From contig JAURMN010000084.1 of the NCBI GenBank assembly GCA_030830725.1, forward strand, positions 1 to 37,051: a DNA stretch of 37,051 nt, read 5' to 3'. This stretch comes from Balneolales bacterium. Lineage in GTDB: Bacteria > Bacteroidota > Rhodothermia > Balneolales > Balneolaceae. The notes beneath the pieces were generated by a model. The model saw nothing but the letters and a program-made list of their open reading frames with translations, was not told the DNA's origin and made no database searches. A program made the translations under genes and the position numbers. Shown piece after piece: positions 8,497-18,280 of this stretch; position 1 is the stretch's first letter; each line of letters begins with the position of its first letter.

Positions 8497-9831
8497 ATGA
8501 TGAGATTCTCTGCCAGCGGGTTTGGACTCCTATTTTTACTGCTGATTACGAGTATTTCTACATGTTCAAAGGAACTTCCGCATCCTGTTCGGTCGGGCGC
8601 AGAAGTCCTTATTGACCAGCATCTTCCTGGACTTGCCGGGAAAAGAGTCGGAATTCTGCTAAATCAATCCTCCACGGTCCGGCCCGAAGCAAACTCGCCG
8701 TTAACGTTAGATACCCTTCTGACCTTGGGAGTTGATATTCGAGCATTGTTTGCTCCTGAACATGGTGTTCGTGGGGATATTGAAGCAGGCGGAAGCGTGA
8801 AGGATGGGGTTGACTCCAAAACGGGTATCCCCATTTACTCTTTGTATGGATCTTCTAAACAACCTCCAAACGAGGTATTAGAAGGACTCGATATCATCCT
8901 ATTTGACATTCAGGATGTGGGCGCACGTTTTTATACCTATATGTCCACCATGGGGTTGCTTCTGGATGTGGCACTGCCTGCCGGTGTGGAGGTATGGATT
9001 TTGGACCGACCTAATCCTGCCGGGGGGGAGTATATCAGCGGATGGATGCTCAATCCCGAATTCACCTCTTTTGTGGGGCTGTATCCGGTTCCGATGGTAC
9101 ACGGAATGACACTTGGTGAGCTGGCCTTGATGATGGTGGGAGAGGGCTGGGTAGGCCGATCAAAAGTGATATCGAATGCAGAAAATTCTTCGAACTCTGA
9201 GTCTACTGTATCAAATACTTTATTGAAAGTGATCCCAATGGAAGAGTGGAATCGAACCATGTTATGGCCTGACACCGGACGGGAATGGGTTCCACCTTCG
9301 CCAAACCTTCCAACATTTGAGCATGCCTATGTATATCTAGGGACATGCCTTGTTGAAGGTACAACACTCTCAGAAGGTCGAGGAACGGAAGATCCGTTTT
9401 TACTTATCGGATCGTCCACTTTTAACCCGAGCCAAGACACATTTGACTCTATATCCCAATCTGAGGTAACACTACCCACTCTTCCAGGTGCTCAACTCAC
9501 ACTTACGGAGTTTATACCCAAGCGTATTCCCGGTAAAGCAGAATCTCCAAAATATCAAGATCAGATCGTTCATGGAATTCGAATTACTCTTACGGACGCG
9601 TCTCTTTATCAACCGGTTGAATCGGGGTTAGAACTCCTTCGTTGGCTTCTCAGCAACGATCCAGAGGCCAAAACGACTCGTTTTTTAACTCTTCTGGCAG
9701 GAGATGACACGATTGGAGAAATTCTTTCAGAAGGCCAGTATGAAGGTGATATATCCCAAGGAAGACGTCCGTTACCCGACTTTTCACACGAGGACTTCAG
9801 AGCTCTTCGCGAACCTTACTTACTGTACTGA
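8497..9831 (+). CDS. namZ: Exo-beta-N-acetylmuramidase NamZ family (DUF1343, GH171)
   Basis: Exported protein of 444 residues of the former DUF1343 family, whose characterised member NamZ removes terminal N-acetylmuramic acid from peptidoglycan fragments. Visible signatures are 'GKRVGILLNQSSTV', 'LFAPEHGVRGDIEAG', 'DIQDVGARFYTYMSTMG', 'LDRPNPAGG' and 'GRGTEDPF'. The N-terminus is hydrophobic ('FGLLFLLLITSIST') and followed by Cys. This could be a lipoprotein signal, but Thr at position -1 is atypical, so plain secretion is equally possible. Two adjacent ATGs (8497, 8500) could start it. It follows ndk by 9 bp and converges on rlmB. A role in cell-wall turnover fits the lytic transglycosylase elsewhere in the window. 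Confidence 0.85.
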   Translation: MMRFSASGFGLLFLLLITSISTCSKELPHPVRSGAEVLIDQHLPGLAGKRVGILLNQSSTVRPEANSPLTLDTLLTLGVDIRALFAPEHGVRGDIEAGGSVKDGVDSKTGIPIYSLYGSSKQPPNEVLEGLDIILFDIQDVGARFYTYMSTMGLLLDVALPAGVEVWILDRPNPAGGEYISGWMLNPEFTSFVGLYPVPMVHGMTLGELALMMVGEGWVGRSKVISNAENSSNSESTVSNTLLKVIPMEEWNRTMLWPDTGREWVPPSPNLPTFEHAYVYLGTCLVEGTTLSEGRGTEDPFLLIGSSTFNPSQDTFDSISQSEVTLPTLPGAQLTLTEFIPKRIPGKAESPKYQDQIVHGIRITLTDASLYQPVESGLELLRWLLSNDPEAKTTRFLTLLAGDDTIGEILSEGQYEGDISQGRRPLPDFSHEDFRALREPYLLY

Positions 9832-9870
9832 GTATAGGTAAGATAATAGAATTGGTTTCCCGAGTAGGGT

Positions 9871-10698
9871 TTACATTCTCTGCCGCTTCCACTCGTAGCA
9901 CAGCAGCGCCGCGCTGACCGATGCATTCAGCGATTCCACTTGGTTTTCCATGGGGATTGACACCAGGAAATCGCATAATTCCCCTGTTTTTTTGCGAATT
10001 CCACGTCCTTCATTCCCCACTACAAAGGCAACCGGATGGGTGCCGACTTCTACGTCCCAAACCGATTGCGTGGATTTGGAATCCAGTCCCACAACCCAAA
10101 ATCCCAGTTCTTGTAATTGACTAGCCACTTCCACGGCCGATTCGCCTCTTACCACTGGGATCATTCCCGCAGTGCCTGCAGAGGCTTTCACTACGGTTCC
10201 GCTAACTGGCGCTTGGTGATGCATACCAACAAAAATCCCGGACATCCCTGCGGCGGTTGCGCTTCGAATGATCGCTCCAAAATTATGTGGATCTTCAATT
10301 TCATCCAGTATTAATACAGCTTCGTGCTCCAAGCTACTTACTGCCAAATCCGAGTTTGGCTTTCGACTACTTTGTTTTCTTCCCACTTCGCTTTTTTTCT
10401 TCTCGCGCCACGCGAACCATTCGTCAAAGTCCAGATAGCGAAACGGGTTAATTGTCGCGACTACCCCCTGATGATTTCCCTTTCCTGCCAGTGACCATAA
10501 GCGCTCTTCGGGAATCCATTGAATCGGAATATGATGCTCTTCCGCCTTCTTGCGAATATCGAAAATGACATCTCCCTGTATCCCTTTTTTCAGGAAAATT
10601 TTTTCTACTTCGCGAGGGGCGCGCTCCAGTTTCTCTAGTACGGGATGTCGACCAAAGAGGATCAGATTATTTTCGGATGAATATTTTTTTTCAGACAA
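9871..10698 (-). CDS. rlmB: 23S rRNA (guanosine-2'-O-)-methyltransferase, TrmH/SpoU family
   Basis: SPOUT-class 2'-O-ribose methyltransferase of 275 residues. The N-terminal substrate-binding domain starts 'LILFGRHPVLEKLE', and the catalytic domain carries the three knot motifs: 'DEIEDPHNFGAIIRSA', 'FVVGNEGRGIRKK' and 'IPMENQVESLNASVSAALL'. This is the RlmB pattern (G2251 of 23S rRNA), though related TrmH enzymes look alike. The linker between domains is longer and more Lys/Arg-rich than usual ('REKKKSEVGRKQSSRK'). The start codon is TTG at 10698: an in-frame TAA lies a few codons upstream, and no ATG occurs before the conserved domain. A GAAC-N4-GTTC palindrome lies 35 bp upstream. Confidence 0.92.
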   Translation of the reverse strand: MSEKKYSSENNLILFGRHPVLEKLERAPREVEKIFLKKGIQGDVIFDIRKKAEEHHIPIQWIPEERLWSLAGKGNHQGVVATINPFRYLDFDEWFAWREKKKSEVGRKQSSRKPNSDLAVSSLEHEAVLILDEIEDPHNFGAIIRSATAAGMSGIFVGMHHQAPVSGTVVKASAGTAGMIPVVRGESAVEVASQLQELGFWVVGLDSKSTQSVWDVEVGTHPVAFVVGNEGRGIRKKTGELCDFLVSIPMENQVESLNASVSAALLCYEWKRQRM

Positions 10699-10709
10699 GA
10701 GAAGTGGAT

Positions 10710-10738
10710 ATTACAAGATTAAGAGGAATTGTGAACAA
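10710..10738 (-). promoter_or_regulatory. rlmB: Possible promoter of rlmB
   Basis: On the minus strand, TTGTTC (10738-10733) and TGTAAT (10715-10710) are separated by 17 bases, close to a sigma-70-type -35/-10 pair. A start about 6 bases downstream would leave an almost leaderless mRNA before the TTG codon. This is pattern matching only; organisms of this kind often use a different promoter consensus. Confidence 0.22.
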
Positions 10739-10744
10739 ATGTTC
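10733..10744. promoter_or_regulatory. GAAC-N4-GTTC palindrome (LexA-box-like) upstream of rlmB
   Basis: The sequence GAACAAATGTTC has two exact GAAC/GTTC half-sites and fits the core of the LexA operator known from Bacillus-type bacteria. It overlaps the candidate -35 element of rlmB and also lies upstream of the divergent membrane-protein gene. A second GAACN4GTTC occurs inside the metallophosphoesterase coding region (about 4449-4460), so a chance match is quite possible. Confidence 0.25.
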
Positions 10745-10876
10745 GAGAGGTTAACTCTTTTTCGACAGGGTTCACTAATTTCAATAAATTACAAATATCC
10801 TCGTTCAAAGAGACAGTGAAAGAATCGAGGGTTTTGAGAAAACCAAAACGTGTCAGGCTTTATAGAGCGGTTTCTA

Positions 10877-11251
10877 ATGTCCAGATCTAAAACCGAGTTT
10901 AATTCCAGAGCGGCCCAACGTCGCGTCCGTGATCTCTCGCAGCATAAAGAGTGGAAAAGGGCTCTTCGCTTACAGACTGAGGGTACGCCTTTTGATCACT
11001 TTTTGCATTCGCGATTCCTGCGAATATTTCCAGGAGTTTTATTGATCGCAAATGGAGTGGCCATCATTACGGGTGCGATTCTCGGCTGGATTCAACCCCT
11101 TTGGTTCTCCTCGATCGTATTGGTTCTCTCCAATTTCACAATCGGCCTGGCCGCTGTCTATCTTTTTCAAGTTGGAAGTCGATGGAAACAAAGCAGCCGT
11201 GACAAGCTTCGTGAAGAGGCGATTAAGCGGGTGATTGAATCCAAAAATTAA
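10877..11251 (+). CDS. Hypothetical protein with two transmembrane helices
   Basis: I do not recognise this protein. From the ATG at 10877 it has 124 residues: a basic, polar N-terminal region of about 45 residues ('SRAAQRRVRDLSQHKEWKRAL'), two closely spaced membrane helices ('FPGVLLIANGVAIITGAILGW' and 'IVLVLSNFTIGLAAVYLF') and a charged C-terminal helix ('SRDKLREEAIKRVIE'). The ORF track begins 27 bp earlier at a GTG; I prefer the ATG because the extra residues look unstructured. Both ends are probably cytosolic by the positive-inside rule. It is divergent from rlmB and followed after 48 bp by another small two-helix protein of the same layout. Base composition and codon use look like those of its neighbours, so I think it is a real gene. 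Confidence 0.65.
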   Translation: MSRSKTEFNSRAAQRRVRDLSQHKEWKRALRLQTEGTPFDHFLHSRFLRIFPGVLLIANGVAIITGAILGWIQPLWFSSIVLVLSNFTIGLAAVYLFQVGSRWKQSSRDKLREEAIKRVIESKN

Positions 11252-11299
11252 CACTCCTTTCCTTCGAACCGAAACGTTATCCAGGCAATCTCTTCAAGT

Positions 11300-11611
11300 A
11301 TGATTGATCATAAAGAGCGTATTGAGCGTATCGAAAGAGCTCAATTCAGAGGCCGTTCACTTTCTGAACTAGAGCCTTCACAACGGATGTCTCTTGTTGT
11401 AAAACGAAGACGGAACCGTATTCTCATGATGATTCTTAATATTCTGCTAATGCTCTTCTTCGGATATTCCGTGTATGCAGGTATGTCACAGCTCAGTGAG
11501 ACATGGCTAACCACATTGACTGTGGTCTTTAGTGTCAATATTGGGCTTTATCTGTACCAATTACACCAATTAACCGAACTCCGAAGATTTTATGCTCAGG
11601 AGCAGGAATAA
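11300..11611 (+). CDS. Small hypothetical protein with two transmembrane helices
   Basis: This 103-residue protein is not recognised. A charged N-terminal segment ('DHKERIERIERAQFRGRSL') and a basic cluster ('VKRRRNR', about 34-40) precede one membrane helix ('ILMMILNILLMLFFGYSVYAG'). A short loop, a second helix ('LTTLTVVFSVNIGLYLYQL') and a short charged tail follow. The layout parallels the preceding gene, so the two may act together or be distant relatives, but I cannot show homology by eye. The last 20 bp overlap the start of the lipoprotein phosphodiesterase gene, which suggests co-transcription and coupled translation. Confidence 0.65.
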   Translation: MIDHKERIERIERAQFRGRSLSELEPSQRMSLVVKRRRNRILMMILNILLMLFFGYSVYAGMSQLSETWLTTLTVVFSVNIGLYLYQLHQLTELRRFYAQEQE

Positions 11612-12461
11612 TTACGTTTCTCCATTTAGAATTCTCATCCTTTTTGTCACACTTTTGATGACAGTGTCCGCATGCAATCGCTCGCCTTTACCCACTCTTT
11701 ATCAAGAGCAGCGTGACGGATTTGTGGTAATTGCCCATCGAGGAGCTAGCGGGTATGCACCCGAGAACACCCTACCAGCTTTCCAAAAAGCCCTTGAACT
11801 GAATGCTGAGATGATTGAATTAGATGTAATGCTCAGCCAAGACGGAGTGCCGGTTCTTTTTCATGACAGGGAGCTCGATCGAAAGACGAACGGATCCGGA
11901 ATGGTGCAGGACTATACCGTTGAAGCGCTTCAGCAATTGGATGCTGGAACTTGGTTTTCAGAGGAGTTTTCAGGAGAGAAAATTCCATCCCTGGAGGAGG
12001 TGTTGGAATGGGCATCCGGAAAAATATCTTTAAATATTGAAATCAAGACTGAGGCGTGGAGAGAGGATCTGGAGGAGAGTATTGAGCCACGTGTGATTCG
12101 ATTGGTCAGAGATAGTGAAATGAGTGAGCATATCATTATTTCTTCTTTCGATTATCGGATTTTGCGAAGGCTCAAAGAATTGGCACCTGATTTACGTACA
12201 GCCGTCCTCTATGAGCAAAGCCAAATTGGAGATAAAGATCCCCTCACGATTGTCAAGGAGCTCAATGCACAGGCATTCAACTGTTCGGCTACACAACTTA
12301 CTCCGGAATGGATGGATCAACTCCAACGTGCCCAAATTCCTGTATTGGTTTACACTGTAAATGACCCCGAAGTCATGAAGACCCTCATTCAGGCAGGCGT
12401 AAGCGGGATCTTTTCAGATTATCCAGATCGATTGAATCTAGCGGTGCACAACTCCCGCTAA
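11592..12461 (+). CDS. Glycerophosphodiester phosphodiesterase, lipoprotein
   Basis: GDPD-family enzyme of 289 residues that hydrolyses deacylated phospholipids to glycerol-3-phosphate and an alcohol. The N-terminus is a lipoprotein signal with lipobox 'VSAC' (Cys at about residue 28), so it is membrane-anchored outside the cytoplasm. Catalytic residues are visible in 'VIAHRGASGYAPENTLPAF', in the metal-binding 'EMIELDVMLSQDGVPVLFHD', and in 'LNIEIK' further on. The end 'GVSGIFSDYPDRL' is also typical. The ATG lies inside the previous ORF (20-bp overlap), and no other start preserves the signal peptide. This may recycle phospholipid head groups for the envelope. Confidence 0.93.
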   Translation: MLRSRNNYVSPFRILILFVTLLMTVSACNRSPLPTLYQEQRDGFVVIAHRGASGYAPENTLPAFQKALELNAEMIELDVMLSQDGVPVLFHDRELDRKTNGSGMVQDYTVEALQQLDAGTWFSEEFSGEKIPSLEEVLEWASGKISLNIEIKTEAWREDLEESIEPRVIRLVRDSEMSEHIIISSFDYRILRRLKELAPDLRTAVLYEQSQIGDKDPLTIVKELNAQAFNCSATQLTPEWMDQLQRAQIPVLVYTVNDPEVMKTLIQAGVSGIFSDYPDRLNLAVHNSR

Positions 12462-12505
12462 AAAATTCTGGCCCGCGCAAGGAGCCCTTTCAGAACTCAC
12501 GTTAA

Positions 12506-14817
<2,312 letters not shown>

Positions 14818-14864
14818 GTGCACATAGTTTCTTTCTTGGCAAATCCTTTACCCGTTTACCTGTC

Positions 14865-16553
14865 ATGAATCGTATTCGAAACCTCCTTCTTGTTATTCAA
14901 CTTGCACTTTTCGTTTCAGCGTGTAACTCCCCTATGGATTCAACCTATCGTCTTGAGAATATTACGGGGTATACCCTTATGGCAGATGGAGAATTAAAGT
15001 CATTTAAAGCCCTTGCTATCCAGAATGGGAAAGTGCTTATGGCAGGTTCTTTGGAGGAGGTGAGAGAAGCTCTTCCGAATGCATTAGTTGAAGATGGAGA
15101 GGGGAAGGTCTTGCTTCCAGGGCTGATTGATGCTCATGCTCATGTCATGGGACTGGGGATGTTACTAATGGAAGTTGATGTTACAGGCCTACCCTCACTG
15201 GAAGAGACGCTGGAGGCAGTAAGAGTATTTGCAGAAAAACACCCGGACGAACCTTGGATTCTGGGAAGAGGTTGGAATCAGGTATTGTGGGATGAAAAAG
15301 AATTCCCTACTGCGCAAGATTTAGATAAAGTAGTGCCTGATCGTCCGGTTTTCTTATCACGAGTGGATGGGCATGCGGCCTGGACCAATACCAAAGCGAT
15401 GGAATTGTCTGGTGTAAGCCGAGATACTCCGGATAGCAGGGGAGGTCGACTGATTCGTACGCTTAACGGAGATCCAACCGGAGTTTTTATTGATGAGGCG
15501 GAGCAGGTCATTACCCGAATGATTCCGGAAAAAACACTCGATCAAAATCGTCAGGCTCTTCGTGCAGCTTTGGAAGAAATGTCCAGGTATGGATTGACAG
15601 GGGTACATGATGCTGGAATTTCGGCAGGGACCTGGGATCTTTTTCAGGAATTTGATGCGGATGAGGCACTTCCCGTTCGAATCTATGCTATGGTCGGTGG
15701 AATAAATGAGAATACCCAGCCTTTGCTGGACGCCGGCCCTTTGTTTGCGCAGGGAGATGACCGACTGGCTCTTCGATCAGTCAAATTATATTCCGATGGG
15801 GCACTCGGCAGTCGTGGAGCGGCCCTTTTACATGATTACCATGATGATCCAGGGAATAAAGGACTTCTGTTTTACACGGACGAAGAGATGACAGAGTTTG
15901 TGACTACGGTCTTGTCAAAGGGTTTCCAGGCGAATGTTCATGCCATTGGAGATGCTGCAAACCGTCAGGTTCTCGATGCCCTTAAAGCCGCACAAAAAGC
16001 CTTTCCTACCGCGCTGCATGGCGATCATCGTAATCGGGTTGAACATGCCCAGGTTGTATCTCCTGCCGATATTTCACGATTCAGTGAATTAAATTTGATT
16101 GCGTCTATGCAACCCACGCATGCTACCAGTGATAAAAACATGGCTGGGGATCGTTTGGGTGAAAAGAGGCTCGATGGCGCTTATGCATGGAAAACATTTT
16201 TGAATCAGGGGACACGGGTTGCTGCGGGATCTGATTTTCCCGTTGAGCATGTCAATCCGTTTTATGGGCTCTATTCGGCTATTACCCGTCAAGATCATGA
16301 AAATAATCCACCTGGAGGATGGCTACCGGAAGAAAAATTGAGTCGTATTGAAGCGCTTCGGGCCTTTACGTTGGACGCCGCATTTTCAGGATTTGATGAA
16401 GATCGGACGGGAAGTCTTGAACCTGGTAAACAAGCCGATTTCATCCTCATAGATGGAGATTATTTTGAACTTCCCGCTTCCGAAATCTGGAAAATTCAGG
16501 TTTTGGAAACACGGATTTCCGGTAAAACGGTTTATAAAGCAGATACCCCGTGA
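14865..16553 (+). CDS. Amidohydrolase family 3 (YtcJ-like) lipoprotein
   Basis: Metal-dependent hydrolase of 562 residues. A lipoprotein signal with lipobox 'VSAC' (Cys near residue 20) places it in the periplasm on a membrane. Metal and active-site motifs of the YtcJ/amidohydrolase-3 group are in order: 'LLPGLIDAHAHVMG', 'RVDGHAAWTNTKAM', 'YSDGALGSRGAAL', 'NVHAIGDAANRQVLDAL', 'RVEHAQVV' and 'AAGSDFPVEHVNPFYGLYSAI'. The substrate of this group is largely unknown; N-acyl or amide bonds are the usual guess. Its stop overlaps the GTG start of nadE by 4 bp. The lipid anchor suggests it works on an imported or envelope compound rather than in the adjacent NAD pathway. Confidence 0.9.
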   Translation: MNRIRNLLLVIQLALFVSACNSPMDSTYRLENITGYTLMADGELKSFKALAIQNGKVLMAGSLEEVREALPNALVEDGEGKVLLPGLIDAHAHVMGLGMLLMEVDVTGLPSLEETLEAVRVFAEKHPDEPWILGRGWNQVLWDEKEFPTAQDLDKVVPDRPVFLSRVDGHAAWTNTKAMELSGVSRDTPDSRGGRLIRTLNGDPTGVFIDEAEQVITRMIPEKTLDQNRQALRAALEEMSRYGLTGVHDAGISAGTWDLFQEFDADEALPVRIYAMVGGINENTQPLLDAGPLFAQGDDRLALRSVKLYSDGALGSRGAALLHDYHDDPGNKGLLFYTDEEMTEFVTTVLSKGFQANVHAIGDAANRQVLDALKAAQKAFPTALHGDHRNRVEHAQVVSPADISRFSELNLIASMQPTHATSDKNMAGDRLGEKRLDGAYAWKTFLNQGTRVAAGSDFPVEHVNPFYGLYSAITRQDHENNPPGGWLPEEKLSRIEALRAFTLDAAFSGFDEDRTGSLEPGKQADFILIDGDYFELPASEIWKIQVLETRISGKTVYKADTP

Positions 16554-18280
16554 AAGTACGTTACGCTCAACTTAATCCGCTGATCGGGGATCTTGAAGGA
16601 AATCTAAAGATGATTCTGCGGGAGTGGCAGTTCGCAGATCAAGACGGAATCGAATTATTGATCCTGCCTGAAATGGTTTTGCCAGGATATCCGCCACAGG
16701 ATTTGCTCGACAACCAAGTGTTTTGCGATGAAATCCTGAAGTATAATGAGCGATTAATTCGTCAAAGCGGATTTAAAACAGCGCTTTTGTTTGGTACGGT
16801 CACTTTAAACAGAGGCATAGGTAGAACTCTCTACAACGCTGCACTTTTGGTGCAAAATGGAAAGCTGATAACGGAGATTCATAAGCAATTACTGCCCACT
16901 TACGATGTCTTTGACGATTTACGCTACTTTGAGCCGGGACTTCCCAGTACACCTGTTTTGTTTGGAGGCATTCGACTTGGCATACTAATATGCGAAGACT
17001 TTTTTCATGATCTGATGGAAGCCCCGTTTCATACTTACCATCATGAGCCGGCAGAGGATTTAAAGCGAAAGGGAGCCGATGTCCTGATCGTGTTGTCAGC
17101 CTCCCCATTTACGATACTAAAACATGAATCTCGTCTAGATCGGCTTCAATTGTATTCCAAAAATCTTCATCTCCCAATGCTTTATTGTAATCAGGTAGGG
17201 GGGAATACAGAATTAGTCTTTGACGGGGATTCTCTTTGTATGAATCCCTCAGGTGAGGTTGTTCACTCGTTTGAGTCCTTTGTGGAAGGCCATGGAGATG
17301 TGGAATTGACAAAAGAAGGCTTTAGCGTGGCTTCCGGATCAACCCCAGGAAAATCCGTGACTCCGCACAAGCGATCAGGTAATGATCATTATCCGTCATC
17401 AAAGCCAGAACGCATATTTAAAGCCATAATGCTGGGTATTCAAGATTATTTTAAGAAAAACAGGCATTCAGGAAAGGCATTAATCGGACTCAGTGGGGGA
17501 ATCGACTCTGCCGTGGTAGCGGTGTTGGCAGCGGCCGCTCTCGGAAAAGATCGTGTTACCGTAATTGGGATGCCTTCCAGATACTCCAGTCAGGGGAGTA
17601 TTTCCGATTCAAAAATCCTAGCCGATGTACTTGGCATTGAGTGGATAGAGATCTCTATCGAGCCAATTTTTTCCGAAATGGTCAACTCGCTACATTCCTG
17701 GTTTTCAAGTACCGATTCCTCTCTTGCAAAGGAAAATATGCAGAGTCGGATCCGAGCCGATCTTTTGATGTCTTGGTCCAACACCTTTGGTCATTTGGTT
17801 TTGGCTACCAGCAATAAATCAGAAGTTAGTGTGGGGTATTCAACTCTTTATGGGGATATGTCAGGGGCATTATCTCCAATAGCCGATCTCTGGAAAACAG
17901 AGGTTTATGAGTTGGCTGATTGGTTGAATGCTAGGGGGCCATTCCCAGGGGCAATTCCATCGGAGATTATTCTAAAAGCTCCAAGTGCCGAGCTCAGACC
18001 GGACCAAAGGGATACCGATTCTCTGCCGGAATACGAGATTCTGGATCGAATTCTTCAGCTGTACATTGAGCAGTTTTATTCCGCAGAGATGATTGCGACG
18101 AATACCGGGATTCCTATGGAGTTGATTTCCAGAGTCATACGTCTTACCAATGCGGCAGAATACAAACGTTGGCAAGCTCCACCCGGACTTAAGCTTCATA
18201 ATAAGGCTTTTGGGTCCGGTAGACGAATTCCTCTTTCAGTGAGTCAGGATTCCATTTTTCAAAAAAATTCATCATTTTGA
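16550..18280 (+). CDS. nadE: Glutamine-dependent NAD+ synthetase
   Basis: Makes NAD+ from nicotinate adenine dinucleotide, ATP and glutamine. The N-terminal nitrilase-like glutaminase domain (about 1-270) shows the Glu-Lys-Cys triad: 'LLILPEMVLPGYPPQDLL', 'EIHKQLLPTYDVFDDLRYFEPG' and 'LGILICEDFFHD' with C148. The C-terminal synthetase domain has the ATP-PPi motif 'GLSGGIDSAVVAVLAA' (from S315) and 'ATSNKSEVSVGYSTLYGDM'. The 576-residue length is usual for the bacterial two-domain form. The start is GTG, overlapping the amidohydrolase stop as GTGA; the protein begins directly with the first strand ('VRYAQLNPLIGDLEGN'), so this start is secure. The 3' end overlaps the TTG of the lytic transglycosylase. 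Confidence 0.97.
   Translation: MKVRYAQLNPLIGDLEGNLKMILREWQFADQDGIELLILPEMVLPGYPPQDLLDNQVFCDEILKYNERLIRQSGFKTALLFGTVTLNRGIGRTLYNAALLVQNGKLITEIHKQLLPTYDVFDDLRYFEPGLPSTPVLFGGIRLGILICEDFFHDLMEAPFHTYHHEPAEDLKRKGADVLIVLSASPFTILKHESRLDRLQLYSKNLHLPMLYCNQVGGNTELVFDGDSLCMNPSGEVVHSFESFVEGHGDVELTKEGFSVASGSTPGKSVTPHKRSGNDHYPSSKPERIFKAIMLGIQDYFKKNRHSGKALIGLSGGIDSAVVAVLAAAALGKDRVTVIGMPSRYSSQGSISDSKILADVLGIEWIEISIEPIFSEMVNSLHSWFSSTDSSLAKENMQSRIRADLLMSWSNTFGHLVLATSNKSEVSVGYSTLYGDMSGALSPIADLWKTEVYELADWLNARGPFPGAIPSEIILKAPSAELRPDQRDTDSLPEYEILDRILQLYIEQFYSAEMIATNTGIPMELISRVIRLTNAAEYKRWQAPPGLKLHNKAFGSGRRIPLSVSQDSIFQKNSSF

Noticed and set aside
9825-9852. Imperfect inverted repeat (CTTAC...GTAAG) at the namZ/rlmB convergence
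   Set aside because: Five-base arms with mismatches and no T-run; indistinguishable from chance.
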